Assembly: GCF_029227915.1 (NCBI RefSeq)
Contig: NC_079882.1
Span: 2,976,001 to 3,040,000 of the forward strand
Direction: 5' to 3'
Length of the DNA: 64,000 nt
DNA from: Hydractinia symbiolongicarpus
Taxonomy: Eukaryota; Cnidaria; Hydrozoa; Anthoathecata; Hydractiniidae
The translations under genes were made by a program, and so were the position numbers. The notes under the pieces were generated by a model, which saw only the letters and a list, made by a program, of their open reading frames with translations, had not been told where the DNA came from and did no database searches. This document shows positions 48,901 through 60,940 of this stretch, in pieces; within the stretch, counting starts at the first letter, position 1; each line of letters opens with the position of its first letter.

Positions 48901-51710
48901 AAAAATAAAACAAGTGGTTTAAATGTTAACCTTCTCCCCTAAGTAAGGTCTGATAACTTATTACAGCATATTTACAGGTTCGTTTGTGCAAGCTATAGGT
49001 GAAAATATTAGCCTAGATATATTCCAAATATTTTTGGCTAATCCTGAGGCTAATTCAGTAAAAAATGTACAAATTTCTAATTCTCAGTGATGCGAAACTG
49101 TATAACTAATAGACACTTCCCATACTTAATTTATGCTAAACATTTCACAGCATGAAAAAGGAGACTTATAAGAGAAGGACTTTACAAACAAAAGTTAAAG
49201 TTTTATCGGATAAAAAACTGAAAAATATTGGGACAAGAATAAGCAAAAAACGACAACACAAAAATGCATATACATACGTAAGCATTTTTTTATTCATATT
49301 TGTTATTCAACTACTATTTAACTACATTATACACATTTTTGTGTCTATTAGGCTAGGGTTAGTATGTAGTAATAGTATATAATGTTAAGTAAGTCTGCAA
49401 TCACGAGTGACATGAAGAATAAATTTTCTTTAGTAATTTTTTTTCTTAGCAACATTTTTTCAATCTTTATTCTGCAATCATACATTCCAAACGCATGACC
49501 TTCACTTACTTAAAGTCAGTACAAAATGATTCCTCAGCTCATTTTCAGTAGACATGTTAAAAGAAGAGCTCTCCAAAGTTGGTTGAACCCATCAAACTGA
49601 CTGGGTACTGTGAAGAAATAATACGTTGCAATAATGCATTGAGTTGCTTTTAGACCAATTACTAGCTTTGAGATACACAGGATTTTCACATTGGCAAATA
49701 TTCTATAGGCAAGCGCCAAGTGGCCAAAGTCTATATCCGTCCCTGCATAGGTGTCTTTCATGTGCATAATTTTTATATACAATCAAAAAATGGGTCACTT
49801 TTCTTCTTAATAAATCAAAGCACTTTTCTTCCAAAGTGAGAAACACTTCTTTTCTTCAAAAAATTCCCAGACCAAATTCTGCTCTGGAATATTGATTAAG
49901 CTGGGTTTTGATAACTCCCGTTTTTGAATAAATGACTGACGACCTTGTGCGCATTTTTTTTGCTTTTTAATGTAGAGATGACAGCGAATATCCCTGGAGA
50001 TGAGGGTGAAAGATATACCGGTTCCGGGCCATGTAAAAAAATCAAGTGTTCATAGTAATTAAGAACTCTCCAAAAATGTGATGGGTAGTGGACCATAAAC
50101 CTTAGATAAAAATACATTGTGGTATTCTGGTAAAAGCATTCCTTTATCTTTTTAAATACACACTTTCTTAATAAGAATACAAAATTCTAACCTGCCTGGT
50201 CAATATCCTTATTTTTCTATTTTTCTAAACAAAAGACCTTATTGTCTTAAGCTAAAATCTCAGCCTGATATTTTATAAAGCACATTCTTTATAAAAATAA
50301 AGCATGTTGTAGTTTGCTTGATGGACACTACCATTTTGAGAAGTCTGACCATAATTTTGAGGACTCCGGAAAGCCATTTTTTTAACATTTATTGTCTATT
50401 GATAAATAAAATTGACTAATCTGCTACTGATTAATTTGATTGAATTGATTTGTGATATTATTTTATTCATGCACATGCACTGGAACCTGCTACAATATAA
50501 AGCTGTTGGTGAGTTGAGCACATGTTAGCCAAGTATACTTCTTGCAAAAAGTGAAGAAAAAAAAACAGAGACCATGGGTGTAAAATTGCAGACTAGATTT
50601 TTAAACTTAGTTGTGAAAAGAAAGTTTTGGACCATGTGCAGAAAAGAAGTGTCAAAATGCAGAAGAGAATTGTGAGAATACACAAGAAAATTGTTTTAGT
50701 CATAGAAAAGATGTGCTTTTAAAGTAAAAGAGAACTAAGCCATACAGAATATGGTGCCACTATTTATAAGTTCTGCTGTGGCATCATCTGATTTTTTTTA
50801 CCAATTTCATGGTTTTCAAGTTTTTATACTATAATTTGTGAATTTTCTCAGGAAGATATTTGAACTCATATTTTCCTTGCAATTAAAAAAGCTTTTTTCA
50901 AACTGCTGGATCGAAAATAAACTTAATATAATATATAATATTAATGCTAAACTTGACACAGAATGGTCTTACTACATATGTAATCATCATCATCATCACT
51001 CTCGGCGTAACATCCCTTTTCCATGCTAGCATGGGTTGGACAGGGTATATTAATGATAATATAAAGTATAATATGAAGTATAGTATTATATGAAGTAAAA
51101 ATAATTATTATCCCATGTTAAGTGCTCAATTGAGATAATCCAAAGTAGAAAAACTTAAATATATACCTGTGTCTCATTTCCATAACTGGACTCTCATTGC
51201 TCTAGATAACAAAATTTAGAAACGTGAACAAAAATTTGCAAGTATGTATTTTTCCTTAGACTTATAAGAAAATAAAAATATTAAAAGTAAACAGAATTTA
51301 TGTTACCTCCTGATTGGGAATATCAATACTATCACTTTGAATGTAATCTTTATCTTCATTGCTGAAAAAGCACAGGAAACATAATTATATAAAATACATG
51401 TACTGCATTAACGATTCTGGTATACCAGTATATCTAACCTTGTAGATGATAGTATAGGCGATGGTGGATCTTGTCTTGTTTCTTCAGTCATGCCGTAGTA
51501 GTCATACAGGAAACTGACTGGGTTGTGAGAGGAATCTTCTGTGTTATTCATGTGGCTGAACAATGTGGATGCGCTCATTAATTCTGAATTTGAAAAATAT
51601 GCTTTCCATCCTTTTTCATCTCTATCACGAATGAAAGAAGGTGTTAAATATAAAGTGTTTTCTTCTGGTGATGAATCTGTGCTTGATAAGGAGCCTGACT
51701 TCACGGACAT
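36992..51710 (-). CDS. grh: Grainyhead-like (GRHL) transcription factor, 20 coding exons
   Basis: Coding exons, 5' to 3' on the minus strand: 51439-51710, 51307-51361, 51167-51201, 48288-48408, 48123-48177, 47279-47321, 47050-47106, 46896-46972, 46745-46803, 46411-46614, 46208-46264, 46008-46109, 42681-42753, 40208-40323, 40054-40103, 37943-37991, 37714-37783, 37522-37610, 37315-37378, 36992-37101. Phases agree, giving about 585 residues. Residues 1-90 include WKAYFSNSELMSAST and FLYDYYGM, the grainyhead activation region. The CP2 DNA-binding domain (about 212-403) has YVFILEAQ, TYVNKGQFYFLSF, WRYWYNQQPNPNQRAFDID, FRINCLSTDFSAQKGVK, HRGFCQIKVFRDK and GAERK. The C-terminal ubiquitin-like dimerisation domain (about 498-585) has VTIYVRKEEEKAYNALML and YGLPVDMIKHVFKK, then VNMDDQLIERF. 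Grainyhead factors act in the nucleus to specify and repair epithelia. The WRYW and KGVK sequences fit the GRHL branch, not TFCP2. The fourth to sixth exons are least certain. Confidence 0.93.
38371..38701 (-). pseudogene. Small PIP-box protein of the TIR element (two exons, probably broken)
   Basis: From ATG at 38701 the minus strand encodes MASQTKIQNYFNKRP and LKQVKISSFLKP, then an acidic DESEMDD and a GT donor at about 38567. QTKIQNYF and QVKISSFL both fit the PCNA-interacting consensus Q-x-x-[ILM]-x-x-aromatic-aromatic/Leu. About 80 bases on, the minus strand continues IRNGAFYQKCMEKAQDELDM with an acidic tail ending DPFA-stop near 38410. The visible splice sites do not join the two parts in frame, which suggests an indel or a splice site I misread. 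Function is unknown; PCNA binding is an inference from motif. Confidence 0.6.
38873..39365 (+). pseudogene. HIRAN-like protein of the TIR element, frameshifted
   Basis: From ATG at 38873 the plus strand encodes MESLSKICFIELLLNANDLS, CCVRGHHVYQSEWEAKVDSE, VEDRYAMALKYSGVTVGHVP and KFLLKITY. The reading then shifts frame near 39140 to NNGGKLLVRITGKTKFSKDL and PQGGMELPALYIFKS. A second shift near 39270 leads to KLTGLVEKALNEYKDARERA and stop. The RGxxYQ...E..NxxD.yAval....vGhvP pattern is the HIRAN-type fold that binds DNA ends in HLTF/Rad5 helicases. Here it stands alone. The two frameshifts mark this copy as inactive, unless I misread short introns. Confidence 0.7.
39577..39912. repeat. 20-bp minisatellite
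   Basis: About 16-17 copies of a 20-bp unit close to taacgtatacattttctaag. Variants have gtgacgcatac or tagcgtatacact. One more unit lies at 38166-38183, on the other side of the TIR element. Confidence 0.92.
40104..42680. other. Grainyhead introns around exons at 40208-40323
   Basis: Besides the exon at 40208-40323, the interval holds the P-element/THAP9-like remnant (41008-41680), a GGGTCT-rich stretch (42527-42613) and a minus-strand open segment near 42245-42080 starting MAQGYFLFEDDINGLLAA that I do not recognise. Confidence 0.5.
41008..41680 (+). pseudogene. P-element/THAP9-like transposase remnant
   Basis: Across changing frames the plus strand gives FSTANDDRLICLRKMFLQYF, IENHQENFTRNA, QTYEGIKITVNSAIELILFL, LKQHVSYVLTERFCQDPL, then GARKHNPTMHDFE and KVFRPIIRGNVANNSLVEFS. 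The TYEG..IT.NS...L..LL, VLTERFCQDPLE and NPT..DF order is that of THAP9/P-element-type transposases of invertebrates. Many frameshifts and stops show an old inactive copy. It is sense to the plus strand, opposite to the host grainyhead gene. Confidence 0.7.
43335..45228. repeat. 36-bp minisatellite, about 52 units
   Basis: The unit is close to atgctcatgctgtgaaaatt followed by tatttcgtctgttata. Most units are exactly 36 bp. Some, with gctctatgttgtg, are 37 bp. A long segment repeats at a distance of 434 bases (compare 44567 and 45001), so there is a higher-order repeat. As 36 is a multiple of three, frames stay open for up to 311 codons on the minus strand and 185 on the plus strand. I regard these as by-products of the repeat. 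It fills much of the grainyhead intron 42754-46007. Confidence 0.97.
45229..46007. other. Remainder of the grainyhead intron
   Basis: No gene, RNA or repeat is supported here. Confidence 0.5.
48409..51166. other. Large grainyhead intron
   Basis: Apart from the retrotransposon end at 50983-51045 I see only AT-rich intron DNA. A 73-codon minus-strand open frame at 49896-50117 is unassigned. Confidence 0.5.
50983..51045 (-). mobile_element. Non-LTR retrotransposon 3' terminus
   Basis: On the minus strand: tgtccaacccatgctagcat, ggaaaagggatgttacgccg, then a GATGATGATGATGAT tail. It matches the other 3' ends of the family and retains the perfect palindrome ccatgctagcatgg (51021-51034). Only the terminal 60 bases are present. 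Confidence 0.8.
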
Positions 51711-52905
51711 AATAGCAATGCCCCAATAGTACCTGACTTCAAGCCACCCCCATCATTCTTTATACTACAAAATAAGAAAAATCTGTGAGAACCAAAATAC
51801 TTTTTAAAAACTACACAAACATCTCATTCCAACATTTCTTAAAAACAACATAAACAATATATAAACATGATTTTATTAAGTTCGTATAATAACAAAATAT
51901 TTTCCATTCAAAATTATTATTATTTTAATAAATAACAATTTCACATATAAAATTTTCACACCAATGAGCAAAAATTATATTTCTTTTTAGTCACTAATGC
52001 ATGCTTAAATTATTTAAATGTTATCATAGTAAAAATTAAAACATCAAATTTCTAAAAATAATACAATGCTTCATTCATAAAATAGAGTGACAGCAAAAAC
52101 TTTTGCATCAGTATTGCAAACAAACTGCTTAGGAATATAATTTTATTTCTCTAAAAACCTACATAAACTATGTGGTAAATTGCTGACATATAAAAAGAGC
52201 AATATTTGTACGATTCTTAAGGGTAGAGCAAATTTTATCTCCTGAATATGACTTATACTTTTCATTACTAACAATTGATAGGTTTAAACATTTTTTTTGC
52301 GTGGTTTCAATACACTATTACATCATTTTCAGACACTTTTTAGGAATTGACAATACTTTATTATTTACAATGACCTCCAATTCTTACACGTCTAGAGATC
52401 GAATTTGTAGGAAACAAAATAATTTTTACATTATTAAAGGATCCTGAAATGCTAAATGATGTTGCATTTATAGAGCTAAAAATCTGTTTAAGAGGACTTT
52501 AAAAGCTCTATATATTCTCTAGATATTCACTTTTCAAGATGTTCAGCTTTATTTTATGCTACATAAACTACAACAGCATATTAATGGAATATGTCAGTAA
52601 TCAGTAATTGAACTCTATAATTATGTTCTTGATGTTTTTTATGAAATTTTATTAGGAAAGATATAAAATAGATTTAAATTAGGATATCAATGGTCACACT
52701 CAAAAAAGAAAATCTGCAAAAAATACACTTTGCAAAAAATGGATTCGAAGTAGTGTAAAGAAACGTAATCATTTTAGAGTGGAAAAAATTTTAAAAATGG
52801 TAATTTTCGACATAAAAATATTGATACTTAAATGTTCTTTTAATTTGTCTGCTCAATTCTTCTATGATATACACAATCAAATTTGAATTTATTTTAATCA
52901 AAAGC
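51711..52905. other. Upstream region of the grainyhead gene
   Basis: A possible acceptor (gaagtcag) lies about 32 bases before the grainyhead ATG. The rest is AT-rich DNA with no gene. The promoter is presumably here but no element can be assigned. Confidence 0.45.
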
Positions 52906-52910
52906 TCTAA

Positions 52911-53275
52911 CGTTGCTATATTTCATTCTAAAATGACGAGAAAAAGTCCCTGCGAAGCTCCAAAGTTGGCGTATTTCATTCTAAAATGACGAGAAAACGT
53001 CCCTTCGAAGCTTCAAAGTTGCCGTATTTCATTCTAACATGACGAGAAAATGTCCCTGCGAAACTTCAAAGTTCCCATATTTCATTCTAAAATGACGAGA
53101 AAAACGTCCCTTCGAAGCTTCAAAGTTGCCGTATTTCATTCTAATATGACGAGAAAATGTCCCTGCAAAGCTTCAAAGTTGCCGTATTTCTTTCTAAAAT
53201 GACGAGAAAAACGTCCCTGCGAAGCTTCAAAGTTGCCGATTTCTTTCTAAGATGACGAGAAAACGTACCTATGAA
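52911..53275. repeat. 53-bp minisatellite, seven units
   Basis: Units contain gtatttcattctaaaatgac, gagaaaacgtccct and tcgaagcttcaaagttgcc. They differ by substitutions and one-base changes. It lies about 1.2 kb upstream of the grainyhead start codon. Confidence 0.95.
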
Positions 53276-53374
53276 ATCATTGAGCCAATTAAAAACCTAT
53301 TAAAAACAAACTTCTAAAATTGATTAATTGTTCTATTCAATTTATTCAACCACTCACTTGATACACATAACATT

Positions 53375-53600
53375 TCTAAAAATACGAAATTCTATTTTTA
53401 AAATTAGAATTTCGTATATATGTTCTATCTTTAAAAATAGAATTTCGTATTTTTTATTTTCAAAAAATACGAAATTCGTATTTTGTATTTTAAAAAATAG
53501 AATTTCGTATTTTCAAAAATACGAAAATTCATATTTTTCAAAAATATAAAATATGAATTTCGTATTTTTAAAAATACGCGTATTTTAAATTATACGAAAT
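53375..53600. repeat. Cluster of AAATACGAAATTC / GAATTTCGTATTT inverted repeats
   Basis: The 13-base word aaatacgaaattc and its reverse complement occur about ten times in alternating orientation, so the stretch can fold on itself in many ways. It is nearly pure A/T apart from the CG steps. Confidence 0.85.
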
Positions 53601-54183
53601 TTTTAAATACGGAAAGATAAGTGGTCAATTTTTTTACAGAGCATCACATTTTACTGATCACTTTTCTACCATATTTAGATTTCACTTTGTTACTAACTTC
53701 TGTGGTGTATCTATTAGTGGTGTTTAAAGTTACAAAGCTGGTTCTCATCAATACATGTAATGTTTCCTAACTTCTATTTAGCTTAATTATTATTTCTAGA
53801 AAATCTTTTTTGGAAAAACATGCTCAAGTGTGGCAACCAATTTTTCAAATTAAGTGAAATTTATAGATTTTTTTTGTTTTTAGGGCTTTGTACCCCTATT
53901 AGTCTATTTTTATACTGAAATAATTGTGTTAGTATAGGTGTGTTCAGTAAGTGTCTATGCGAGCATTAGTTTCTATGTTATGATGCCTCATTGTATTGTT
54001 ATATTGTGTTACTTTTCAATTGTTTATTAGATTATCCATTCTGTTTTATATGTTTGTAAGGAGCGTAGTTGTTTAGTTACTGTTTGTAGTGTGTAGTGTG
54101 TAGATGTATGTTAGCAAGCAACTTTTTAAGCATGATGTGAATAGGTAAGTTTTAATTTTATATTTATATGTCATTTTATTTTA

Positions 54184-54856
<673 letters not shown>

Positions 54857-54859
54857 CCT

Positions 54860-57330
54860 AACTGTGGTACAAATCACGATTTAAAAGATTGTACAGATTA
54901 TTTTAATATTAGATACAAGAAGGCTGTTTCTTCAGAAACATCATCTATGATCCTGTTGCTATGAAGAAACAACTAAAAATCATTCAGCTAAAACAAGATG
55001 GATTTGTAAAAATGTACAACATGTGTGGAGAAACCCATCCTACCAGTCTCTATGGCTATAAAAAAAGATCAAGAAAAAGGATGATGCAAAAGTTATCAGT
55101 CTTTGTGTAACTCCTATTAATTTATAGCATCAATTAGTTGTAGAAGGAACAAAAAATGTCTTTAAAAACTATGTATAAAAGAAAAATGAGGAAAGTCTGT
55201 TTGTTGAAAAACTTGTAGTTTCATCAGTGCACAGTAAAAATTGTTCAGTGTGTAGACTTGTATGATGGAAGGTTAAAAGAAGATGAAAATATATCATTTG
55301 GCTTATTAATAGGAGGTATTGTCTAACAGCATTAGAGCCTGTGAAAGCCACGAGTCAATCCGACCTTCATCGTCACAGAGAATATTGCGAGAAGAGTACC
55401 CACCCATGCAAGTTAATTATAACCAGAACATGGGAGAGGTTAGGTGTCCTGTACCTTAATACAGCTTTCGGACGAATGTTCTCTTGATGTAATACCAAAG
55501 GAAAAACATGTTGAATAAAGTTTAAAAAATCTTTTTAAAAGGGGAAAGAGAAATCAAAAATGTCTAGAAATAATGCTAAAAACATATAGCGAATCTGCCA
55601 ACACATTATCGCGTTCACCGTTGTTTCAACTATACAGCTTAAATAACATATAACGTTTAAACGAATAACGTTTATAACGAATATTTGCAAGTGTGAATCA
55701 CACTTGCAAATAGTGTGAATCACACTTCAAATAGTGTGAATCACACTTGCAAATATTCACATCGCACTTGTAAATTTTGTTTACAAGTGCGATTTTTTGC
55801 ACACCATAGCACTTTTAATTTTTTTAGCGGGTGCTTTTTGTATAGCTCTGGCATAGTTTTATTCAAGAAATGGCCTGCTATACTAGAATTTGCACAGGGT
55901 CTGTGCTCAAACAAAAAATAAGAAAAAAATAATATTCAAAAGAATATCTGTTATAATCAAAACTTGTTTCAGCTTGTTGTTCTTACCTGTTTGGATAAAA
56001 AGGAATGCTTTCTATTATTCTTATTGCAAAAAGGTAAAGCACGAGGGGATTTTATAATTAAAAATTAAAATTAGTTGTTATAATTTACTCTTGTTATTTT
56101 GCTTCAGAATTTTTTTAATGGGTTTAGTGTCAACATGTTTAAGGTGCCTTTTCTGCCATCCATGAGATGATATCAAACTGGGTTTAATCCACAAAAATAA
56201 CACAAAATGGCAGCTTTCAATAAAAACACAACTAAATGTTGCTTTATAGTTGCTTTATCATTTTAAATTTTATTTAATTAATGTTAAACTACTAATTCTC
56301 AACATTGTATAAACAGGATAAGATGAACTGTTTTTAACGTGGGAGGTAAGCTTTAGCGTTATCTATACCATCATAACAATAACAATATAGCCATTCTCTC
56401 AGTTAAGGTTAAGCAAGGCCTTTACAGAGTCAGAAAGTTTATTAATAAAATAGAATCCAAAATAGAACCAGTTGATGGGCAACCATTTTCTGATTAAAAC
56501 GTTAAAATGGAAAAAAATCATCAGCAACCTGTTTAAAGAAACGTGCATTTAAAAAGAAAGCCGGAGAGAGAGAAAATTATGTACACATATTAAGCAGACT
56601 TCATGAAAAATCTGACTGGCGAAAGATATGCTGTGGAAGTAGACGATTTAAACAAGGAGGGTCATATCTTCCACATCATGGCTTCGTTTCCCAAACAAAC
56701 TTTGTGTTGTGTTCCATTGTGGTGCAACTTATCATGGTATATCATTAAAATGAAAGTTTTTTTTAGGGTCCTGGCCTGACAAATTAATTAGTTAACCAGT
56801 GTTTTGACAGGATTTCGACAGGAGAAAATAGCAATCATTGGACATAATGAAGCCATGTTTTAAAAAGTGAAAGTTCCTGTGTTAAGCATCAGAACTTTTT
56901 AAAATATCTATGGTGGTCCAATAGAGGTCTATCCTTTCCCTTAAAAGAATTTAGTAGGAGAGTTGATTTGTTTAGTGGTAAGTCAAATTGTTCTAATTAT
57001 GCTCTATATACTTGAAACTGCTATCGATTTTGAGAGTGAATATGGAGTGAATATAGTCCAGTCCTGATGTTGTCACCACATTAAAGTTGCTAATAAATGT
57101 TGTTAGTATTTGTGCAACTGGTGGATTTGGACTTACCAAATTGTTTTCTAATTCAAAAGGCTTTTTTTATACTGATCCTGTGGTTAAAAAGTGTTTTCTC
57201 CTAAACCTATTGTATCATTCTGCAGTGTGAGAAATATTTATACTTGTCTTGTTTAGAGTTAAATGTACCATTTGGAGAGAGAGAAGGGCTATAAAAGCTG
57301 TGGAGAATCTCCTGTTATAAAATTTGTAAC
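54860..57330. other. Interval with no recognised gene apart from a palindrome cluster
   Basis: Only the CACACTTGCAAATA-type palindromes at 55680-55800 stand out. Short open frames have no recognisable motif. Part of 56300-57330 may be decayed upstream sequence of the Penelope-like fragment. Confidence 0.4.
55680..55800. repeat. Palindromic TGCAAGTGTGA/TCACACTTGCA cluster
   Basis: tgcaagtgtgaatcacacttgc is a near-perfect palindrome. The half-site tcacacttgcaaata recurs three times, followed by a weaker pair cgcacttgtaaa...tttacaagtgcg. It can form stem-loops. Origin unknown. Confidence 0.75.
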
Positions 57331-57334
57331 AACA

Positions 57335-57742
57335 TGTTTTTTACTGATTTCTTTTGCTGATAATAGAACAGGTGATATATTTTATATCAACCACTCATTT
57401 GATTGTAATTCTAAATGTGTTGTTTATGTTATCACTTGTAGAATTTGTAAAAGTCAGTACACAGGACAAACCACAGAGTGGTGTCGCTTCAGATGGAATA
57501 ACTATATGGCTTGTATGTCTGAAAGATGTCTGTGGTGGAGCATCTCCAAGCGTATCTCTGCACACACATTTTTTAAGTGGAGGTAATTCAGGTATTAAAG
57601 CAATGAATTGGTGAAATTATATAGGTTGATTACTAAAACTGATGGAGCTTCAACATTGGGAAAAAAGCAGTTTTGGATGTCTAAACTTAAGACTCTTCAT
57701 CTGAACGGACTTAACAGAAGGATTGTGTTTAATTTAAGATAA
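57335..57742 (+). pseudogene. Penelope-like GIY-YIG endonuclease fragment
   Basis: The frame gives IFYINHSFDCNSKCVVYVIT, CRICKSQYTGQTTEWCRFRW and NNYM, then, after a frameshift, ITKTDGASTLGKKQFWMSKL, KTLHLNGLN and a stop at 57740-57742. The VVY...YTG pair with the following C..C, RW.NY and FW..KLKTL..NGLN motifs is the C-terminal GIY-YIG endonuclease region of Penelope-like retroelements. The frameshift makes this copy defective. No intact RT domain is seen upstream. Confidence 0.75.
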
Positions 57743-57744
57743 TT

Positions 57745-59580
57745 TGTTGTTACAGTGATTTATTTTTATTATAAGTTATTTTGTATCCTTTTAATTTAAA
57801 AATTTTTAAAATTTTAAGAGACAATAAGTGTACATATATAGCTAGCCATATTTAAGACTTATATGCAAACTTACATACGAATCATTTCGCACAATGCAGG
57901 AATTTGCCAATTGCTTAGTAAAAAAGGGTGCAATAATATAGATGTGTGTATGCTTTCTTGGGCAAATTTACCCCAGCAGTGCAGCAGAAAACAAGAATTT
58001 GAGCATCATCTAGCTAGCCCTATCTACATCTTTTCTTTCATCCAGCTAGCCATAAACAAAACAACAACAAAATACTGTATTTAAAACCATTAACAGCACT
58101 AATTGGTATATAGAACGATATTCACTTACACTATAAGCTAGTTATATCTTATAAACCACCTCGAACCAGCAAATCAAGGTCAGCAACAATCAAACATTCT
58201 GGGAAACAAAGTAGCCATTATGGTCAGTGCGAACGGAACCGAGATGAAAAAGGAATTCTTGGAGGTGTGAAGCGCACTCTAGGTCAAACCCTGAAAGATT
58301 AAACTTTCTCCCACAAAAATAAATTACTCAAAAAAAACACAATAAAGCAAAAATATTAGTGAGTATTAGTGAGGTGTACCTTTTTTCACATGCAACTAAA
58401 CCAATAGTAATAATGAAGAGGGTTGTGTACTAAATTGCCCAGCTGTCGACCTAGTCAGAAAAACTATATGGACAAAATTTGAATGCGTTGAGAATCACAA
58501 CAAAAGCTGAGAGGAATTCTTTTGCTTATTGATATTGTTTTCAGAAAAAAAGTCTGTTTAATCACGTGTGCATACAGGAGTCAAACTTGGAAGAAATTTC
58601 GCTTATAGTTAAAAAATTCGCGCATTTCGGATTTGTTCGCTGTTTTCTGCTATCAGATTGTACTACTAGGAAGGATAAAATATCATTTTTTATGCGCAGC
58701 AAAGTCACTCTTCTGTCACTACGGATAACGAAACGATGTTTGCCCCGCCTTCCTCCTCCAGAATCGTAAGCTGTTACAACATCAAGTTTATAAAGAAACA
58801 CAAAGCATGTCTTTTTTAACTAACAATCTCTTTAATTGCCGTTTTGTATTTTATAAGCATATATACATGATACCATTGATTATAGTACTAAAACGATAAA
58901 AATCCTGAAAATCCGTTTTCACGTTGAAGACATTGTGTGCTGTAGTGCAAAACAAGAGCACTTTGTACTTAACTGCTGATTGTAAATCACTAATTTAAAG
59001 GTATAATCAGTGCTTGGAGGAAAGAAAGGTACACTTCTTTTCCTTTCCTCCAAACTCAGAGTTTATTGGAGGTTGGGAACAGTAGAGCACATGCTTTTAT
59101 AAGAAGATGCAATCAGAAAAAAAAAGTTAAGAATATGCTCATCTTGAAATTTTGCTTCAATAACTATGAACGTTTGATTCTTCTTTTTGTTGAACTAATC
59201 AAAAACCCGTAAAAAAATTCACTTAGCAGGTCTGTCTTTGAATTTTGAAGACGCCAGCAGCGTTTTTTCCTTAAATATTTGTTTACTCGATGTATCTATT
59301 GTGTACAGAAAATGTGTAGAGGATGTTGTGCTTTTGACTAATTGTTACTACAGAACTATATTGGGGTTTAAAGGCTTTTTAATAACGTCATCAACCCGTT
59401 TATTCCGAAAAGGATTAAGGCACCCAGGTTTGGAAAAATTACCCAATTTGGTCCCAGGTTGTCCCTAGTTAACCACGCGATAAAAAACGACTGACGTCAC
59501 CACGTTTTCAATCTATTTTGGCTCAATGTTATAACTGCTACTGCTATGCAATGGCTTTACCTATCTTTTTGAACGCATTA
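57745..59580. other. Intergenic interval with no recognised gene
   Basis: A short hairpin ttggaggaaag...ctttcctccaa lies at about 59014-59054. Nothing else is supported. Confidence 0.45.
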
Positions 59581-59583
59581 ACG

Positions 59584-59584
59584 C

Positions 59585-59625
<41 letters not shown>

Positions 59626-59654
59626 GCCTGTCTGTCTGTCTGTCTGTCTGTCTG
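59584..59654. repeat. CTGT tetranucleotide microsatellite
   Basis: About 17 units of CTGT with one internal variant (ctgc). Confidence 0.97.
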
Positions 59655-60072
59655 CTTAAAGTACAACACCTTTGGGTGATTTTTACACCAGTTTGCATTC
59701 TCAGTTCTTTCAATCGTAACTGTACTAAGAATATATCAGTATGATTTTTCCCAAAAGTTAAAATTATTTATGTTGAAACGAAAAAACACTGTTTTTATAA
59801 AAAAAACGTGAATCAAAGCAGCAGCAGATCAAATAGTTGGTTAGTATTACTTTCTCCAAATATTTTTTTCGGGCAGGGTATAAACAGAAAAAAAGAAAAT
59901 ATATTATTAATAGTTAAAATTATTAGGAACAGCATTTAAAAAATCAAATCAATACAGAAATTGGATAAAATCATCTTCGAATCTACTTAAGTAAATATTT
60001 ATTTAAAAAAATATTACGCAATACATTAAAAACATACCCCATAACAAAAATAGTGCAAAATGGCATGCCAGT

Positions 60073-60090
60073 CCCCCCCCCCCCCCCCCC
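60073..60090. repeat. Run of 18 C
   Basis: An uninterrupted poly-C tract in AT-rich DNA. Length in the assembly may be inexact. Confidence 0.95.
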
Positions 60091-60099
60091 TCCGAAAAC

Positions 60100-60940
60100 C
60101 CCTGAAAAGATGGTTAGAAAAGACATTAAACAAGATTACGTCAGAAGAACAGCATGAAACTTAAACTTTAATAGCCAACGTGACATTGCATCACAATGTA
60201 TGCTGTACGTGTCGAGAGACTGACTGGCCTGACTTGACTTGAGAACTTCGAACAATCCTTTCTCAAAAACTTGTATACAAAAACAATTTACAAAATACAT
60301 TGACGTTGTTACTAGTCAAAAACATTTACTATGTATGATGTCATATAAATTACAATACTGCACACGTACACACTTAGTAGAAAAATGAAAGAAAAAAGCG
60401 AATAAAATAAATAATCTTAACAAAAAATATATGTATAGAAGTAATAACAATGTAAATAATAAAACTATAAATTTTTTCTGCACATTTCTTTAAAAAAATG
60501 TTTACGCATGCGCTGCATAAAACGCTGGGTTGATGATAAAATTAGGACGGTTAAAAATAGATTTGATGTGCACAGTGCAAAATAATCTCACATGCTTCAA
60601 AACAAAACAACCTACGTTATGAAGTTACTATACAAAAATCAGTGAAATTCGAATACACCACTGTATTGTGTGTTTATATATCATGACGTCATTTCCAATC
60701 TTTTAGGCCTCAAACACACTTCAAAAAAATTTACGCAGAACGGCTACTGCATAGCAACAAACATATCATTTGGCACACATACATTTGTCAACAGAAAAGC
60801 ATAATGTCAACAAAATTTACACACAAAAAAAAAATAAAAAAATATCCAACAATAAAAAAGTAAGTTTCATTTTAAACATGAACAACAATCATTTAAATGT
60901 TTTAATTCCAATACGGAATAAGATATAAAATATATTCACT
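60100..60940. other. Probable 3' untranslated region of the Fat-like gene
   Basis: AT-rich DNA directly downstream of the stop codon on the minus strand. No other feature is seen. Confidence 0.45.
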